39,425 nt of DNA from CAYNEO01 sp964396245 (GCA_964396245.1 CAYNEO010000034.1:1-39425), one strand, 5' to 3'; positions 27,657-36,299 are shown, counted from the stretch's first letter. Translations and numbers: made by a program. Notes: generated from the letters alone by a model not told the origin.

Positions 27657-27938
27657 AGAAACGCGTTCCCCTGTGTGTCTGACAGGATTATTGTATGCCA
27701 ATGAGTCGGTTCAGGCGTGGAAATAACATGATACGCGCCGGACGAACCTCGTCTATCTGTTCTGATTTGGGAGTGTGCTATGTCAGTGGAAATTCGCGAG
27801 CATGAACAATCTTCCATGCTACCTTCCTGTGGCTTACCTGTTACCTAATACCGTCGATGCAGCACCAAACGGTGCTTCATACCAAAAACACACTTATTTG
27901 AGTCACCTACAACTGCTGTGTGCTTTCAATACAGCTAT

Positions 27939-27967
27939 AATTAAGGTAAAAATACTAATATTGTCAA
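27939..27967 (-). promoter_or_regulatory. Candidate promoter of the giant gene
   Basis: The leftward strand reads TTGACA (27967-27962, a perfect -35) with TTAATT 17 bases later (27944-27939) in the most AT-rich part of the spacer. It lies just past the thyX terminator hairpin and implies a leader of about 270 bases. The -10 box is only a partial match. Confidence 0.5.
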
Positions 27968-28006
27968 GCAAAAAGGCGTCTTCGGCGCCTTCCGGAGGCT
28001 CTCCGG
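27968..28006 (-). terminator. Tandem hairpins ending the thyX transcript
   Basis: Read leftward, CCGGAG-AGC-CTCCGG (28006-27992) is followed directly by AAGGCG-CCGAAGA-CGCCTT (27991-27973) and a TTTTT run. The second is a short but typical intrinsic terminator about 150 bases after the thyX stop. Confidence 0.65.
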
Positions 28007-28143
28007 CGGCACTTTTTTGATATCAGGATCGTGGGTTGGAATGGTCCATTTATTCCCGCTCGCGTATCACGCCGTCAAATGTGAGGTGATTAGCATGAAA
28101 CATGCAAGCAATTGCATCAGCAGGCGGCAGCCCCGGCCACTGC

Positions 28144-29007
28144 TCACTTGAGGTCACGCATGCGATCCAGCTTCTCGAGAAATTCCCGTGCTTCGCGTTT
28201 TGACAGCCCCTGCTCCGCGAGCTCGGCAAGGTCAGGCTCGAAATCTCCCAACCGCTCCCTGATAATCTTCAATTCGGGAGCCGAGAAATATTCCGCGCGA
28301 AGATGATAGTCCTCGAAAGCCTCATAGGCGACCGGGCAAACCGCCTTGACCATCTTCGCCATCACCTCCGCATATGCGCGAATCTCCTGCTGTGCATGCG
28401 AGTCCAGCCGCAATTTCAGGAAATGAAACAGATTGTGCAGGTCAATCTTCCAGTACCACTCGGTGTAGAGCGACAGCGGCAGGCCAATTCTGGCCAGCTC
28501 GCGCGCCAGACCGTGATCGATCAACTCGAGATACTTCCCGTATACCTGGTGATTTGTCTCCTTCAGAAACTCGACAAATTCCGTTTTTAAATCGTCAGGT
28601 ACGGCTTCCTCCGAGCTCCCCTGCTTGTTCGACATTGACTGGAAATGGATATCGCCGGGCTCGGGAATGTAGAACTCCTCTTTCATCACCGAATAGCGCC
28701 CGGAATACTCGTTGACATTGGCGGTTCGGTGACGAATCCACTGACGCGCCACGAAAATCGGCAGCTTGACGTGAAATTTGAGTTCCACCATTTCGAAAGG
28801 GGTCGTGTGACGGTGACGGAACAAATAGCGGATCAGCCCTCGATCTTCAGAGACTTTTTTTGTCCCCTTTCCGTAGCTCACCCGCGCGGCCTGGACTATC
28901 GATTCATCCGACCCCATGTAATCCACCAACCGTACAAAACCGTGGTCGAGTACCTTGAATTCTTTATCGAGAATTGCATCTGCTTCCGGATTGTCAACGT
29001 GCGCCAT
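28144..29007 (-). CDS. thyX: FAD-dependent thymidylate synthase ThyX
   Basis: This 287-residue enzyme makes dTMP from dUMP using methylenetetrahydrofolate and reduced FAD. The ThyX signature RHRTxxxNExSxRYS is at 92-106 (RHRTANVNEYSGRYS), with Asn where many homologues have Ser. The RHRHTTPFEM block (64-73) and the YTEWYWKIDLHNLFHFLKLR segment that forms the FAD/dUMP site are also present. I chose the ATG at 29007, preceded by AGGGAG; a frame extension to 29145 would add 46 residues with no family counterpart. ThyA is not in the window. The gene diverges from the M32 carboxypeptidase. Confidence 0.96.
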   Translation of the reverse strand: MAHVDNPEADAILDKEFKVLDHGFVRLVDYMGSDESIVQAARVSYGKGTKKVSEDRGLIRYLFRHRHTTPFEMVELKFHVKLPIFVARQWIRHRTANVNEYSGRYSVMKEEFYIPEPGDIHFQSMSNKQGSSEEAVPDDLKTEFVEFLKETNHQVYGKYLELIDHGLARELARIGLPLSLYTEWYWKIDLHNLFHFLKLRLDSHAQQEIRAYAEVMAKMVKAVCPVAYEAFEDYHLRAEYFSAPELKIIRERLGDFEPDLAELAEQGLSKREAREFLEKLDRMRDLK

Positions 29008-29121
29008 GGAACTCCCTTTCGATTTACGCGTGAATATACGCCCTCGGTCAGCCGCCGACAATCGCTTTTTGTCTGCTGCCGAAAACGAGCACTTTTCGTA
29101 TGCAAAAGTGATCCGGATGGC

Positions 29122-29150
29122 TTGCGCTTTTGGCCCGATTGACATATCTT
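29122..29150 (+). promoter_or_regulatory. Candidate promoter for the M32 carboxypeptidase
   Basis: TTGCGC (29122-29127) and TATCTT (29145-29150) are separated by 17 bases in the thyX/carboxypeptidase divergent region, about 97 bases before the carboxypeptidase ATG. Both boxes are partial matches. Confidence 0.35.
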
Positions 29151-29247
29151 GGGCACCACAAAACGACGAAGATCACACTCGTGCCCGCGGGTCGGGTGAC
29201 AGACAGTTAATAAGCCGGCAACACCCCGGTCTCGGAGGAGAAAATAT

Positions 29248-30762
29248 ATGTCCCCGCAACAAGCCTATGATGAGTTGATACGGGAAATTAAGGAAATAGC
29301 CCTGCTCGAATCCTGTGCGTCCGTGCTGTTCTGGGATGAACGCACATACATGCCCCGCGGCGGAGCCGCCCATCGTTCCGCCCAGGTGTCGATGCTGGCC
29401 GGGATGGGACACGAAAGATTCACCGATCCGCGTATCGGGGAACTGCTCACCGAGGTCGAAGCTTCCGATATCATCAAAGATCCCGAATCGGAAGCCGCCG
29501 TCAACGTCAGGGAACTTCGACGCGCCTACGATAAGGAGACCAAGCTCCCCAAAAAACTGGTCGAAGAAATCACGCGGGTAACCACCCTCGCCCAGGGGGA
29601 ATGGGTCACGGCGCGCAAGAATTCCGATTTCAAGCATTTCGAGCCGTGGCTCGAGAAAGTGCTGAAACTCGAACGCGAAAAGGCCGAGGCCTACGGCTAC
29701 GAGGGCGAACCCTACAACGCCCTGCTCGATAACTACGAGCCCGGCGCCACTGTCCAACAGATCGAGAAAGTCTTCAAGGAGCTGCGGGAAGATCTCGTGG
29801 TCCTCGTTCAGAAAATCGAAAATGCCCCGAAAAGACCCGATTACAGGATTGTCGAACGAACCTACCCGGTCGAGCTCCAGCGAATCTTCGGCGAGGCCGT
29901 CGCCTCTGCCATGGGGTTTTCGTTCGATTCCGGACGGCTCGATATCACCACCCATCCGTTCTGCACCGGCCTCGGCGTCGGCGATACCCGTATCACCACC
30001 CGCTATAATCCCCACCGACTCAACGATGCCCTCTTCGGCATCATGCACGAGGCCGGTCACGGTCTGTACGAGATGGGGCTCGAGAAAGAAAAGCATTTCG
30101 GCACGCCCATGGGCGAGTCGGTTTCCTTGGGCATCCACGAGTCACAGTCCCGCATGTGGGAGAATCAGGTCGGGCGCTCCAAATCCTTCTGGGTCTATTT
30201 CTTCCCTCAGGCCCAGCGGATCTTCCGCGAGGCACTCGACGGCGTCTCGCTGGACGATTTTTATGGTGCAATCAATTACGTAACACCTTCGTATATTAGA
30301 GTAGAAGCCGACGAGGCGACCTACAATCTGCATATCCTGCTTCGATTCGAGCTGGAGAGGGCGATGCTCAAAGGTGATTTGAAACCGGCCGATGTCGCGG
30401 GCGAATGGAACCGCCGCTTCAAAGACTATTTCGGTATCGAGGTGGACAAGGATGCTAACGGCGCCCTGCAGGATGTGCACTGGTCGGCCGGGCTGGTTGG
30501 GTACTTCCCGACCTATACGCTCGGAAACCTCTACTCGGCACAGTTCTTTGCAAAGGCCCTGGAAGAAGTTCCGGATATGATGAAGCAGTTCGAACTGGGC
30601 GATTACTCCGGCCTTTTGAACTGGCTTCGTGATAGAATTCATCGGCACGGTCAGCGCTACCGCGCGGCGGACCTGTGTGAGAAAGTCACCGGCAAACCGC
30701 TTTCGCACAAGCCGCTGATAGACTACATGAGCAAAAAGTACGGAGAAATCTACGGATTTTAG
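29248..30762 (+). CDS. M32 family metallocarboxypeptidase (carboxypeptidase Taq type)
   Basis: This 504-residue cytoplasmic enzyme removes C-terminal residues from peptides. All M32 signatures are visible: HPF (236-238), DTRITTR (246-252, the DxRxT motif), the zinc site HEAGH (267-271, catalytic Glu268), HESQSR (297-302, third ligand Glu298) and IRVEADEATYNLHI further on. The length is typical. A strong GGAGGAG ribosome site lies about 6 bases before the ATG. It stands alone, followed by a terminator. Together with PepF in this window it would help complete intracellular peptide breakdown; this is inference from function, not from operon structure. Confidence 0.95.
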   Translation: MSPQQAYDELIREIKEIALLESCASVLFWDERTYMPRGGAAHRSAQVSMLAGMGHERFTDPRIGELLTEVEASDIIKDPESEAAVNVRELRRAYDKETKLPKKLVEEITRVTTLAQGEWVTARKNSDFKHFEPWLEKVLKLEREKAEAYGYEGEPYNALLDNYEPGATVQQIEKVFKELREDLVVLVQKIENAPKRPDYRIVERTYPVELQRIFGEAVASAMGFSFDSGRLDITTHPFCTGLGVGDTRITTRYNPHRLNDALFGIMHEAGHGLYEMGLEKEKHFGTPMGESVSLGIHESQSRMWENQVGRSKSFWVYFFPQAQRIFREALDGVSLDDFYGAINYVTPSYIRVEADEATYNLHILLRFELERAMLKGDLKPADVAGEWNRRFKDYFGIEVDKDANGALQDVHWSAGLVGYFPTYTLGNLYSAQFFAKALEEVPDMMKQFELGDYSGLLNWLRDRIHRHGQRYRAADLCEKVTGKPLSHKPLIDYMSKKYGEIYGF

Positions 30763-30774
30763 AGAAAAACAAAA

Positions 30775-30807
30775 GGCGGCATAGTTGCAACACGGCGGCA
30801 TAGTTGC
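30775..30807. repeat. 14-bp direct repeat after the M32 gene
   Basis: GGCGGCATAGTTGC occurs at 30775-30788 and again at 30794-30807, separated by AACAC. It lies between the carboxypeptidase stop codon and its terminator. No function is evident. Confidence 0.6.
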
Positions 30808-30813
30808 TAGAAG

Positions 30814-30845
30814 AAGCCGGCCCTCAAAGGCCGGCTTTAATTTTC
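30814..30845 (+). terminator. Intrinsic terminator of the M32 carboxypeptidase gene
   Basis: AAGCCGGCC (30814-30822) pairs perfectly with GGCCGGCTT (30829-30837) around a 6-base loop, followed by TAATTTT. Confidence 0.82.
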
Positions 30846-30975
30846 GCCTGTTTTCGTGAAAGACCCCCGGTCAAGACTGAAGCTCCAAAGTCGGTGCCCG
30901 CAATTAGGGTTGACTTTGCCGAGCCGTCTTCGTATTGCTATAACTTCAGAGGCCTGAAAAACGGGACACTCTCCA

Positions 30976-32349
30976 ATGAAGATAATTATCACAGGAGGTG
31001 GCGTCGTCGGTTACGCTCTCGCCGAACACCTCCTTGCCGACAACCATCAGTTGACCATGATCGAACAGGACGAGAAGCTCTGTCAGGCCATCAGCGCCAA
31101 GCTCGACGTCCAGATCATACAGGGAAACGCGTCCTCGCCCGAGCTTCTCAAGGAAGCCGGTATCGCCTCGACCGACATGGTCCTGGCCGTGACCCCGAAC
31201 GACGAGGTCAACATGGTTGTCTGCGCCCTCGCTGCCCAGTACAATGTCGGCCAGCGAATCGCCCGTCTCCGGAGCGAGGAGTTCATCAAGGAAAATGCCG
31301 CCGTCGACCTCGGCGGAATCGGCATCACCTCCGTGATTCATCCCGAAAAGGTACTGGCCGACCAGATTCTGCAATATGTCGGCTCGCCGCACGCTGTCGA
31401 GGCGGCCAATTTCGAAGAAGGGCGTATTCTTCTGAGGGGATACTGCGTCAGGGAAAACATGGCGCTCGCCGGCCGTACGCCGCAGGAGATTCGCGAGATG
31501 ATCGCGCCCGCGGTTGTCCTGTTTGCCGCTATCGACCGCAGCGGTACCGGCATGATTCCCACCGGAAATACGCGCATAGAGCCGGGAGATATCGTCTACT
31601 CTCTCTTCCCGAAAGATTCGCTCGATACCTTCCTCAAGCTGGTCGGAATCGAACACAAGAAGAACCGCAAAGTCATCATGACCGGCGATACCTTCGCCAC
31701 CTACGCCGTCGCCCAGGCGCTCGACCGGACGGACCATAAGGTCACCTTTGTCGACCCCAATATCAGGCATGCCGAAAAAGTCGCCGGCTCGCTGGGCGGC
31801 ATGGAGATCATCCACGGTGACTGCACCGACGACGACCTGCTGCGAGAACTGAATATCGACAAGGCGTCGTTTTTCATCTCGGTTTCCGACGCTTCCGACT
31901 ACAACATCCTCTCCGCACTCCTCGCGAAAGTAGAGGGAGCCCACGAAGTCATCGCCACCACCACCGACACCCGGCACGACAAACTGTACCGTTCCATCGG
32001 TATCGATCATACGATCAATCCCCGACTGACCGCCGCAAGGGCGATTCTCGACATCATTTCCCGCGGTCATATCGGCGCCGCTGTCCAACTCTCAGGCATT
32101 GACATCGAGGCCGTCCGGTACACCGTCGAAACGGGCAGCGATATCGCCGGGCTCAAAGTCAAGCAGGTGGCCCGAAAACTCAAACGAGGTTCGATCATCG
32201 GCGTCATCGTTCGGCACAACCAGATGATTCTTCCCGGCGGCGAGACGGTGGTCGAAGAAGGCGATCACGTCATCGTCATCACCCATCATAAAAACCTCTC
32301 GGCGCTGGCAAAATTGTTCAAGCCGCGAGGGCTCTTCACCAAAGGATAA
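30976..32349 (+). CDS. trkA: Trk potassium uptake regulatory subunit TrkA
   Basis: This 457-residue soluble protein has the duplicated RCK layout of TrkA. It has an N-terminal Rossmann domain with GGGVVGYALAEHL (6-18) and an acidic residue closing the second strand (MIEQDE), a first RCK_C domain (about 140-225), a second Rossmann-like half (about 230-350) and a second RCK_C (about 375-457). The glycine-rich loop of the second half is degenerate (TGDTFATYAV), so it may bind nucleotide weakly or not at all. It forms the cytoplasmic gating ring on TrkH and responds to NAD(H)/ATP/ADP. TrkH starts 4 bases after the stop, a clear operon. I see no strong ribosome site before the ATG. Confidence 0.95.
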   Translation: MKIIITGGGVVGYALAEHLLADNHQLTMIEQDEKLCQAISAKLDVQIIQGNASSPELLKEAGIASTDMVLAVTPNDEVNMVVCALAAQYNVGQRIARLRSEEFIKENAAVDLGGIGITSVIHPEKVLADQILQYVGSPHAVEAANFEEGRILLRGYCVRENMALAGRTPQEIREMIAPAVVLFAAIDRSGTGMIPTGNTRIEPGDIVYSLFPKDSLDTFLKLVGIEHKKNRKVIMTGDTFATYAVAQALDRTDHKVTFVDPNIRHAEKVAGSLGGMEIIHGDCTDDDLLRELNIDKASFFISVSDASDYNILSALLAKVEGAHEVIATTTDTRHDKLYRSIGIDHTINPRLTAARAILDIISRGHIGAAVQLSGIDIEAVRYTVETGSDIAGLKVKQVARKLKRGSIIGVIVRHNQMILPGGETVVEEGDHVIVITHHKNLSALAKLFKPRGLFTKG

Positions 32350-32353
32350 CCGC

Positions 32354-33949
32354 ATGCATAAGAGTGCGGTCGGGTATGCACTGGGCAAACTGATGCAGGT
32401 CATGGGGGTCATTCTCGTCGTCCCCCTGGCAATTTCGATCTTCGATTATCGTGACCTCCCGATCTCCGAGATGGCTAACACCCCCGAAGTGATCGGCTTC
32501 ATCGTCAGTATTCTCATGGCGCTGACCGTAGGTTCCCTGCTGGTCATCTTCTTTCGCGAAGGCCGCGAGTCGCAGGGAATCAAGGAAGGATATGCCATCG
32601 TCACCATCGGTTGGGCGGTTATGGCCTTCCTCTGCGCGATACCGCTCTTCGCCTATTTCTGGGGAGCCTCGGGGACGACCGGAGGGACCCTGATACGTTC
32701 CTTCACCGATGCCTACTTCGAGGTGATGTCGGGCTTCACCACGACCGGAGCCACCATCCTCTATGATATCGAATCCCTGCCCCGGTCACTGCTGTTTCTC
32801 CGCGCCCTGACCCACTGGCTCGGCGGCATGGGTATCATAACCCTGGCGCTCGTGATTTTCCCTTCGATGGGCGTTGCGGCCTATCAGATTTTCCGCGGTG
32901 AAGTACCGGGACCAAGCAAGGACAAGCTGAAACCAAGGCTCTCCCAGACCGTGTCAATTCTCTGGGGCGTGTATGTGCTCTTCACCGGCGCCGAGATTGC
33001 CCTGCTGCTGATCGGCGGCATGAGCTTCTTCGACTCTGTGTGCCACTCGTTTGCCACCATGGCGACCGGGGGCTTTTCCACCAAGAATGCCTCCATCGCA
33101 GCCTACGGAGACTATATCCAGTGGGTTATCGTGGTCTTTATGTACCTCGCGGGAGTGAATTTCGTGCTGCATTTTCGAGCCCTGCGAGGTGAGGTCGGCT
33201 CGATGATCCGCAATCGCGAGTTCGTCTTTTACAATGGCGTCCTGATAACCTGTGTCGTCATCACCACCGCCGTCCTGTATATCGGCGGACCGGCGTCTAT
33301 CGAGCACGGCGCCCGCCAGTTTCGTCACGATCCCATGACCGAGGAGGCGTTCGAGGCCCATCACGCCGAGCAAAATCAGCCGCTGGGGAGCTTCTATGGT
33401 TCTGTCCGGCTCGCGACATTCCAGACGGTATCGATCGTTACCACCACCGGTTTCGTCACCGCCGATTATGACCTCTGGCCCGATATCCTGAGAATCACGC
33501 TGGTCCTGCTGATGTTCTTCGGGGGGTGCGCCGGTTCTACCGGCGGCGGCATGAAAATGATACGGATACTCATCGCCTTCAAAGTCGCCTTCAACACCCT
33601 GCGCAAGCTCACCCAGCCGAAGCTTGTCGCGCCGGTCAAAGTGGGGGATCAGGTACTCGAGAATGACACTATTGTTAGCGTCGTGGTCTTTTTCATCCTC
33701 TACGTCGGGCTGTTCGTTATTACCGGCATGGCGATGACCCTGTTCGTCCATGACCTCACCACCGCCGTCGCCTGCTCCGCCGCCACGATCGGCAACATCG
33801 GCCCCGGACTGGCCGGCATTGGTCCGGTCGAACATTACGGATGGATTCCCATCGGCGGGAAATGGGTGCTGATTCTCTCTATGCTGCTCGGTCGACTCGA
33901 GATCTTCACTGTCCTGATTGTCCTGCGACCGTCGGTCTGGAGGAAGTAA
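32354..33949 (+). CDS. trkH: Trk potassium uptake channel subunit TrkH
   Basis: This 531-residue inner-membrane protein has the four pseudo-repeats of the TrkH/KtrB superfamily, each with a pore loop: SGFTTTGATIL, FATMATGGFSTK, VTTTGFVTAD and AATIGNIGPGL. The filter glycines are kept in all four. The GGCAGSTGGGMKMIR segment (after the third loop) matches the intramembrane gate region. It takes up potassium under control of TrkA, which is encoded directly upstream. A loop of about 50 residues (around 315-350, QFRHDPMTEEAFEAHH) before the third pore is hydrophilic. The length is near the family norm. Confidence 0.95.
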   Translation: MHKSAVGYALGKLMQVMGVILVVPLAISIFDYRDLPISEMANTPEVIGFIVSILMALTVGSLLVIFFREGRESQGIKEGYAIVTIGWAVMAFLCAIPLFAYFWGASGTTGGTLIRSFTDAYFEVMSGFTTTGATILYDIESLPRSLLFLRALTHWLGGMGIITLALVIFPSMGVAAYQIFRGEVPGPSKDKLKPRLSQTVSILWGVYVLFTGAEIALLLIGGMSFFDSVCHSFATMATGGFSTKNASIAAYGDYIQWVIVVFMYLAGVNFVLHFRALRGEVGSMIRNREFVFYNGVLITCVVITTAVLYIGGPASIEHGARQFRHDPMTEEAFEAHHAEQNQPLGSFYGSVRLATFQTVSIVTTTGFVTADYDLWPDILRITLVLLMFFGGCAGSTGGGMKMIRILIAFKVAFNTLRKLTQPKLVAPVKVGDQVLENDTIVSVVVFFILYVGLFVITGMAMTLFVHDLTTAVACSAATIGNIGPGLAGIGPVEHYGWIPIGGKWVLILSMLLGRLEIFTVLIVLRPSVWRK

Positions 33950-34072
33950 ATGCCCCGGCTTTCGCCGTGCGATATTATGGAACCAATGCGGACACCGGGC
34001 GTTTGAAAAGCGTGACAAGTGGAGAACTCAACCCGGGCGCTTACGGAGAAGGCTGAAACCCCGTAGCATATC

Positions 34073-35272
34073 ATGCGTAATTTCTTTCCCATCATTTTCG
34101 GCGCGGCCGTTATCCTGATCTTTGGACTGCTGGAAGTCGCCCTCGTTCGTGTGCTCAACAAACCCTGGTGGCACAAACAGTGGATCAGGCGCGCCGCCTG
34201 GGGGCTCCCTGTTGCCGGCATGGCCGCGGTCATTCTCTGGGGTATTGGCGAGTACCATAAATGGACCGTCCTCTCCGTCCCGGCCGCAACAGCGGCGGCG
34301 CTGGCATTTGTGCTCGAGTTGGCCTTGATGCTCTCACTGCCCATTTCAGGATTTTTCCATCTGGTCAACCGGCTGCTCGACCGTTTTCTTCGCCACATCA
34401 GATCGGAAGAGGCCGAACGACCGGTTGATCGCAAACGGCGGATGGCCCTCAAAGGAGTGGCGGCCGCTGTTCCCCTCGTGACCCTCGGCACCGCCGCCAG
34501 TGGTATCGCCCGGGGATTCTCGACTGCGAGAGTCTACCGAAAACCGATCCCCATCGAGAATCTTCCGCCCGACCTGAACGGTCTGCGAATCCTCCAGCTC
34601 TCCGATTTGCACCTCAGGACATATGTCACTCTCGATGATCTCGAACCGGTGCTCGAGAAAGTCAGGCCGTTCTCTCCCCATATCGTCCTCGTCACGGGTG
34701 ATATCGCCGACGATCTCACGCAGCTTCCCGGCGCCCTGGATATGATTCACGAGCTCAATGCCCCTCTCGGAACCTACGCCTCACTGGGCAACCACGAGTA
34801 TTTTCGGGGGATCCAGAACGTGCGCCGCATCTTCGATCGCTCGCCGGTGCCCCTGTTCGTCAACGAGGGAACCCGTATCAAAGTGGGACATACCGATCTG
34901 TATGTCAGCGGAATCGATGATCCCAGGCGAATGAATGTGGATAACTCCGAGTTCTTCAGGAAAACCATCGATTCCACTCTGTTGGATTCACGCTCCGATG
35001 ATTTTGTCATCCTTATGAGCCACCGCCCGTACGCCTTCGATCACGCTGTCGAGAGGAACATTCGCCTCACAGTCTCGGGACATACGCACGGGGGACAGAT
35101 TGGCCTGTTTGATCGTTCGCTCTTCGAGGAATTGTCTCTGGGAAAGTACTTCTGGGGTCACTACCACCGTAAACAGAGCCATCTCTACACCACGTCGGGC
35201 GTGGGTCACTGGTTCCCGTTTAGACTGAACTGCCCTGCCGAGGCACCGATCATTGAACTCGTGGCCGCTTGA
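34073..35272 (+). CDS. Membrane-anchored calcineurin-like metallophosphoesterase (YkuE/YaeI type)
   Basis: This 399-residue protein has about three hydrophobic segments in the first 100 residues (4-25, 42-58, 70-95), then a KRRMALKGVAAAVPLVTLG stretch at 121-139 that looks like a twin-arginine-style signal or a fourth helix. The phosphoesterase domain follows (about 165-399): LQLSDLHLR (Asp178, His180), VTGDIAD (208-213), GNHEY (239-243), LMSHRPY and SGHTHGGQ, which together supply the two-metal site. The catalytic domain probably faces outside the cytoplasm. Related proteins act on lipid-linked phosphates such as UDP-diacylglucosamine, but no substrate can be assigned here. It follows trkH by about 120 bp and may be co-transcribed. 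Confidence 0.9.
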   Translation: MRNFFPIIFGAAVILIFGLLEVALVRVLNKPWWHKQWIRRAAWGLPVAGMAAVILWGIGEYHKWTVLSVPAATAAALAFVLELALMLSLPISGFFHLVNRLLDRFLRHIRSEEAERPVDRKRRMALKGVAAAVPLVTLGTAASGIARGFSTARVYRKPIPIENLPPDLNGLRILQLSDLHLRTYVTLDDLEPVLEKVRPFSPHIVLVTGDIADDLTQLPGALDMIHELNAPLGTYASLGNHEYFRGIQNVRRIFDRSPVPLFVNEGTRIKVGHTDLYVSGIDDPRRMNVDNSEFFRKTIDSTLLDSRSDDFVILMSHRPYAFDHAVERNIRLTVSGHTHGGQIGLFDRSLFEELSLGKYFWGHYHRKQSHLYTTSGVGHWFPFRLNCPAEAPIIELVAA

Positions 35273-35367
35273 TACTGCCGCCCTCCCCTCGGGAACCCCC
35301 CTTTTCCCCTATGAAAAAAAGTGAAAAAAAACATCCAGAATGTATATTTTTCCTTGCTAAAAAACTT

Positions 35368-35396
35368 TTTACAGGGGTATTTTTCATTTGTGTAAA
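35368..35396 (+). promoter_or_regulatory. Candidate sigma70 promoter for the SWIB/H1-like gene
   Basis: TTTACA (35368-35373, five of six) and TGTAAA (35391-35396, four of six) are 17 bases apart in a strongly AT-rich stretch (about 35310-35400) unlike the rest of the window, about 100 bases before the ATG. Confidence 0.55.
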
Positions 35397-35498
35397 TTGT
35401 CGCGCAATGCACCAGGACAAGAGTGGTCGTCTCAGTAACACAGAAAAAACAACACGACAGTTAACTAAAACCAACCACTAATGCTAAAGGAGCAACCA

Positions 35499-36035
35499 AT
35501 GCCAGTAGCAAAGAAGAAGAAAACCGCGACGAAGAAGAAGGCGGCCAAGAAGAAAGCTGCCCCGAAGAAGAAGACGGCGAAGAAGAAAGTCGCCAAGAAG
35601 AAAACCGCGAAGAAGAAAGTCGCCAAGAAGAAAGCGCCGGCCCGAAAGAAAGCCGCCAAGAAGAAAGTCGCGAAGAAGAAAACGGCCAAGAAGAAAGTAG
35701 CTAAGAAGAAAACCGCGAAGAAGAAAGCGCCGGCAAGAAAGAAAGCGGCTAAAAAAAAAGTAGCTAAAAAGGCCAAGACCAAAAGGAAACCGAATCCTTC
35801 CTTCATGAGACCCATGTCGCTCTCACCGGAGCTGGGTGACGTCGTCGGAAAGAACATGATGCCCCGTACTGAGGTGACCAAGAAGATCTGGGATTACATC
35901 AAGAAGAACGGTCTTCAGGATTCCCAGAACAAGCGCATGATCAACGCCGACGATAAACTCAAGAAGGTCTTCGGAGGAAAGAAGAAGGTTTCCATGTTTG
36001 AAATGACCAAACTGGTCAGCAAGCACATGAAATAA
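35499..36035 (+). CDS. SWIB/MDM2 domain protein with a histone H1-like lysine-rich N-terminus
   Basis: This 178-residue protein has two parts. Residues 1-98 are almost only Lys, Ala, Thr, Val, Pro and Arg in a five-residue KKK(T/V/A)A rhythm, with KKKAPARKKAA occurring twice. This is like the C-terminal tail of histone H1 and like bacterial nucleoid proteins. Residues about 103-178 (MSLSPELGDVVG..., PRTEVTKKIWDYIKKNGLQD, MINADDKLKKVFGG, VSMFEMTKLVSKHMK) are a complete SWIB domain, best known from eukaryotic SWI/SNF remodelling complexes and also present in Chlamydia and other bacteria. I chose the ATG at 35499 for its AAAGGAG site; an ATG at 35481 lies before that site. Inference: a nucleoid-associated protein. 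It is monocistronic, between its own promoter and terminator. Confidence 0.92.
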   Translation: MPVAKKKKTATKKKAAKKKAAPKKKTAKKKVAKKKTAKKKVAKKKAPARKKAAKKKVAKKKTAKKKVAKKKTAKKKAPARKKAAKKKVAKKAKTKRKPNPSFMRPMSLSPELGDVVGKNMMPRTEVTKKIWDYIKKNGLQDSQNKRMINADDKLKKVFGGKKKVSMFEMTKLVSKHMK

Positions 36036-36062
36036 CTTTCTTCTCGCAATTCGTGCTAGGGT

Positions 36063-36096
36063 AAGGACCGGTATCGCGCCGGTCCTTCTTTTTTCC
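36063..36096 (+). terminator. Intrinsic terminator of the SWIB/H1-like gene
   Basis: AAGGACCGG (36063-36071) pairs with CCGGTCCTT (36079-36087) around a 7-base loop, followed by CTTTTTT-like T-rich sequence. Confidence 0.88.
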
Positions 36097-36220
36097 CCGA
36101 AAAACACGGCCGCTCCATTGTTCGCCCCGTATGCGGATAACCCGTCCTCCAGCCGAATTTCCGCTGCCGGCGCCCGATCCCAACCACGCTTGCTTTTTTG
36201 GTCAAGGCGCCTAAATTCAG

Positions 36221-36248
36221 TTGAAATATCACGTCCGTTTGTTATATT
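36221..36248 (+). promoter_or_regulatory. Promoter candidate for the DUF1015-serA-serC operon
   Basis: TTGAAA (36221-36226) and TATATT (36243-36248, five of six) are 16 bases apart, about 50 bases before the first gene and after the SWIB/H1 terminator. This is one of the better promoter matches in the window. Confidence 0.58.
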
Positions 36249-36299
36249 GGCGCGTTGTGAAATCGTTCACAAATATGGATTCCGAAAGAGAGGTTTGCA

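Larger units (their letters stand above)
27657..28143. other. 487-bp intergenic region between thyX and the giant gene
   Basis: I see no credible gene here. From the thyX side it holds two small hairpins (28006-27992 and 27991-27973), the second followed by TTTTT on the leftward strand, then a TTGACA-containing AT-rich promoter candidate, then a leader of about 270 bases before the giant gene's ATG. The leader contains a short GCACC-AAAC-GGTGC hairpin and is otherwise featureless to me. An 81-codon rightward open frame at 27775-28020 has no ribosome site and runs across the hairpins, so I do not call it. Confidence 0.6.

Noticed and set aside
27775..28020. 81-codon rightward frame in the thyX/giant gene spacer
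   Set aside because: It has no ribosome site, low-complexity ending, and runs through the tandem hairpins and promoter candidate on the other strand.
30946..32088. 380-codon leftward frame opposite trkA, with similar long frames opposite trkH (32954-34018) and the M32 gene (29173-30138)
   Set aside because: They are antisense to well-identified conserved enzymes and have Asp/Gly/His-rich translations typical of shadows in GC-rich DNA.
35465..35881. 138-codon leftward frame that reads as FFLA repeats, like membrane segments
   Set aside because: It is the complement of the AAG/AAA-rich lysine tail of the SWIB/H1 protein; Phe and Leu follow from CTT and TTC. There is no ribosome site.
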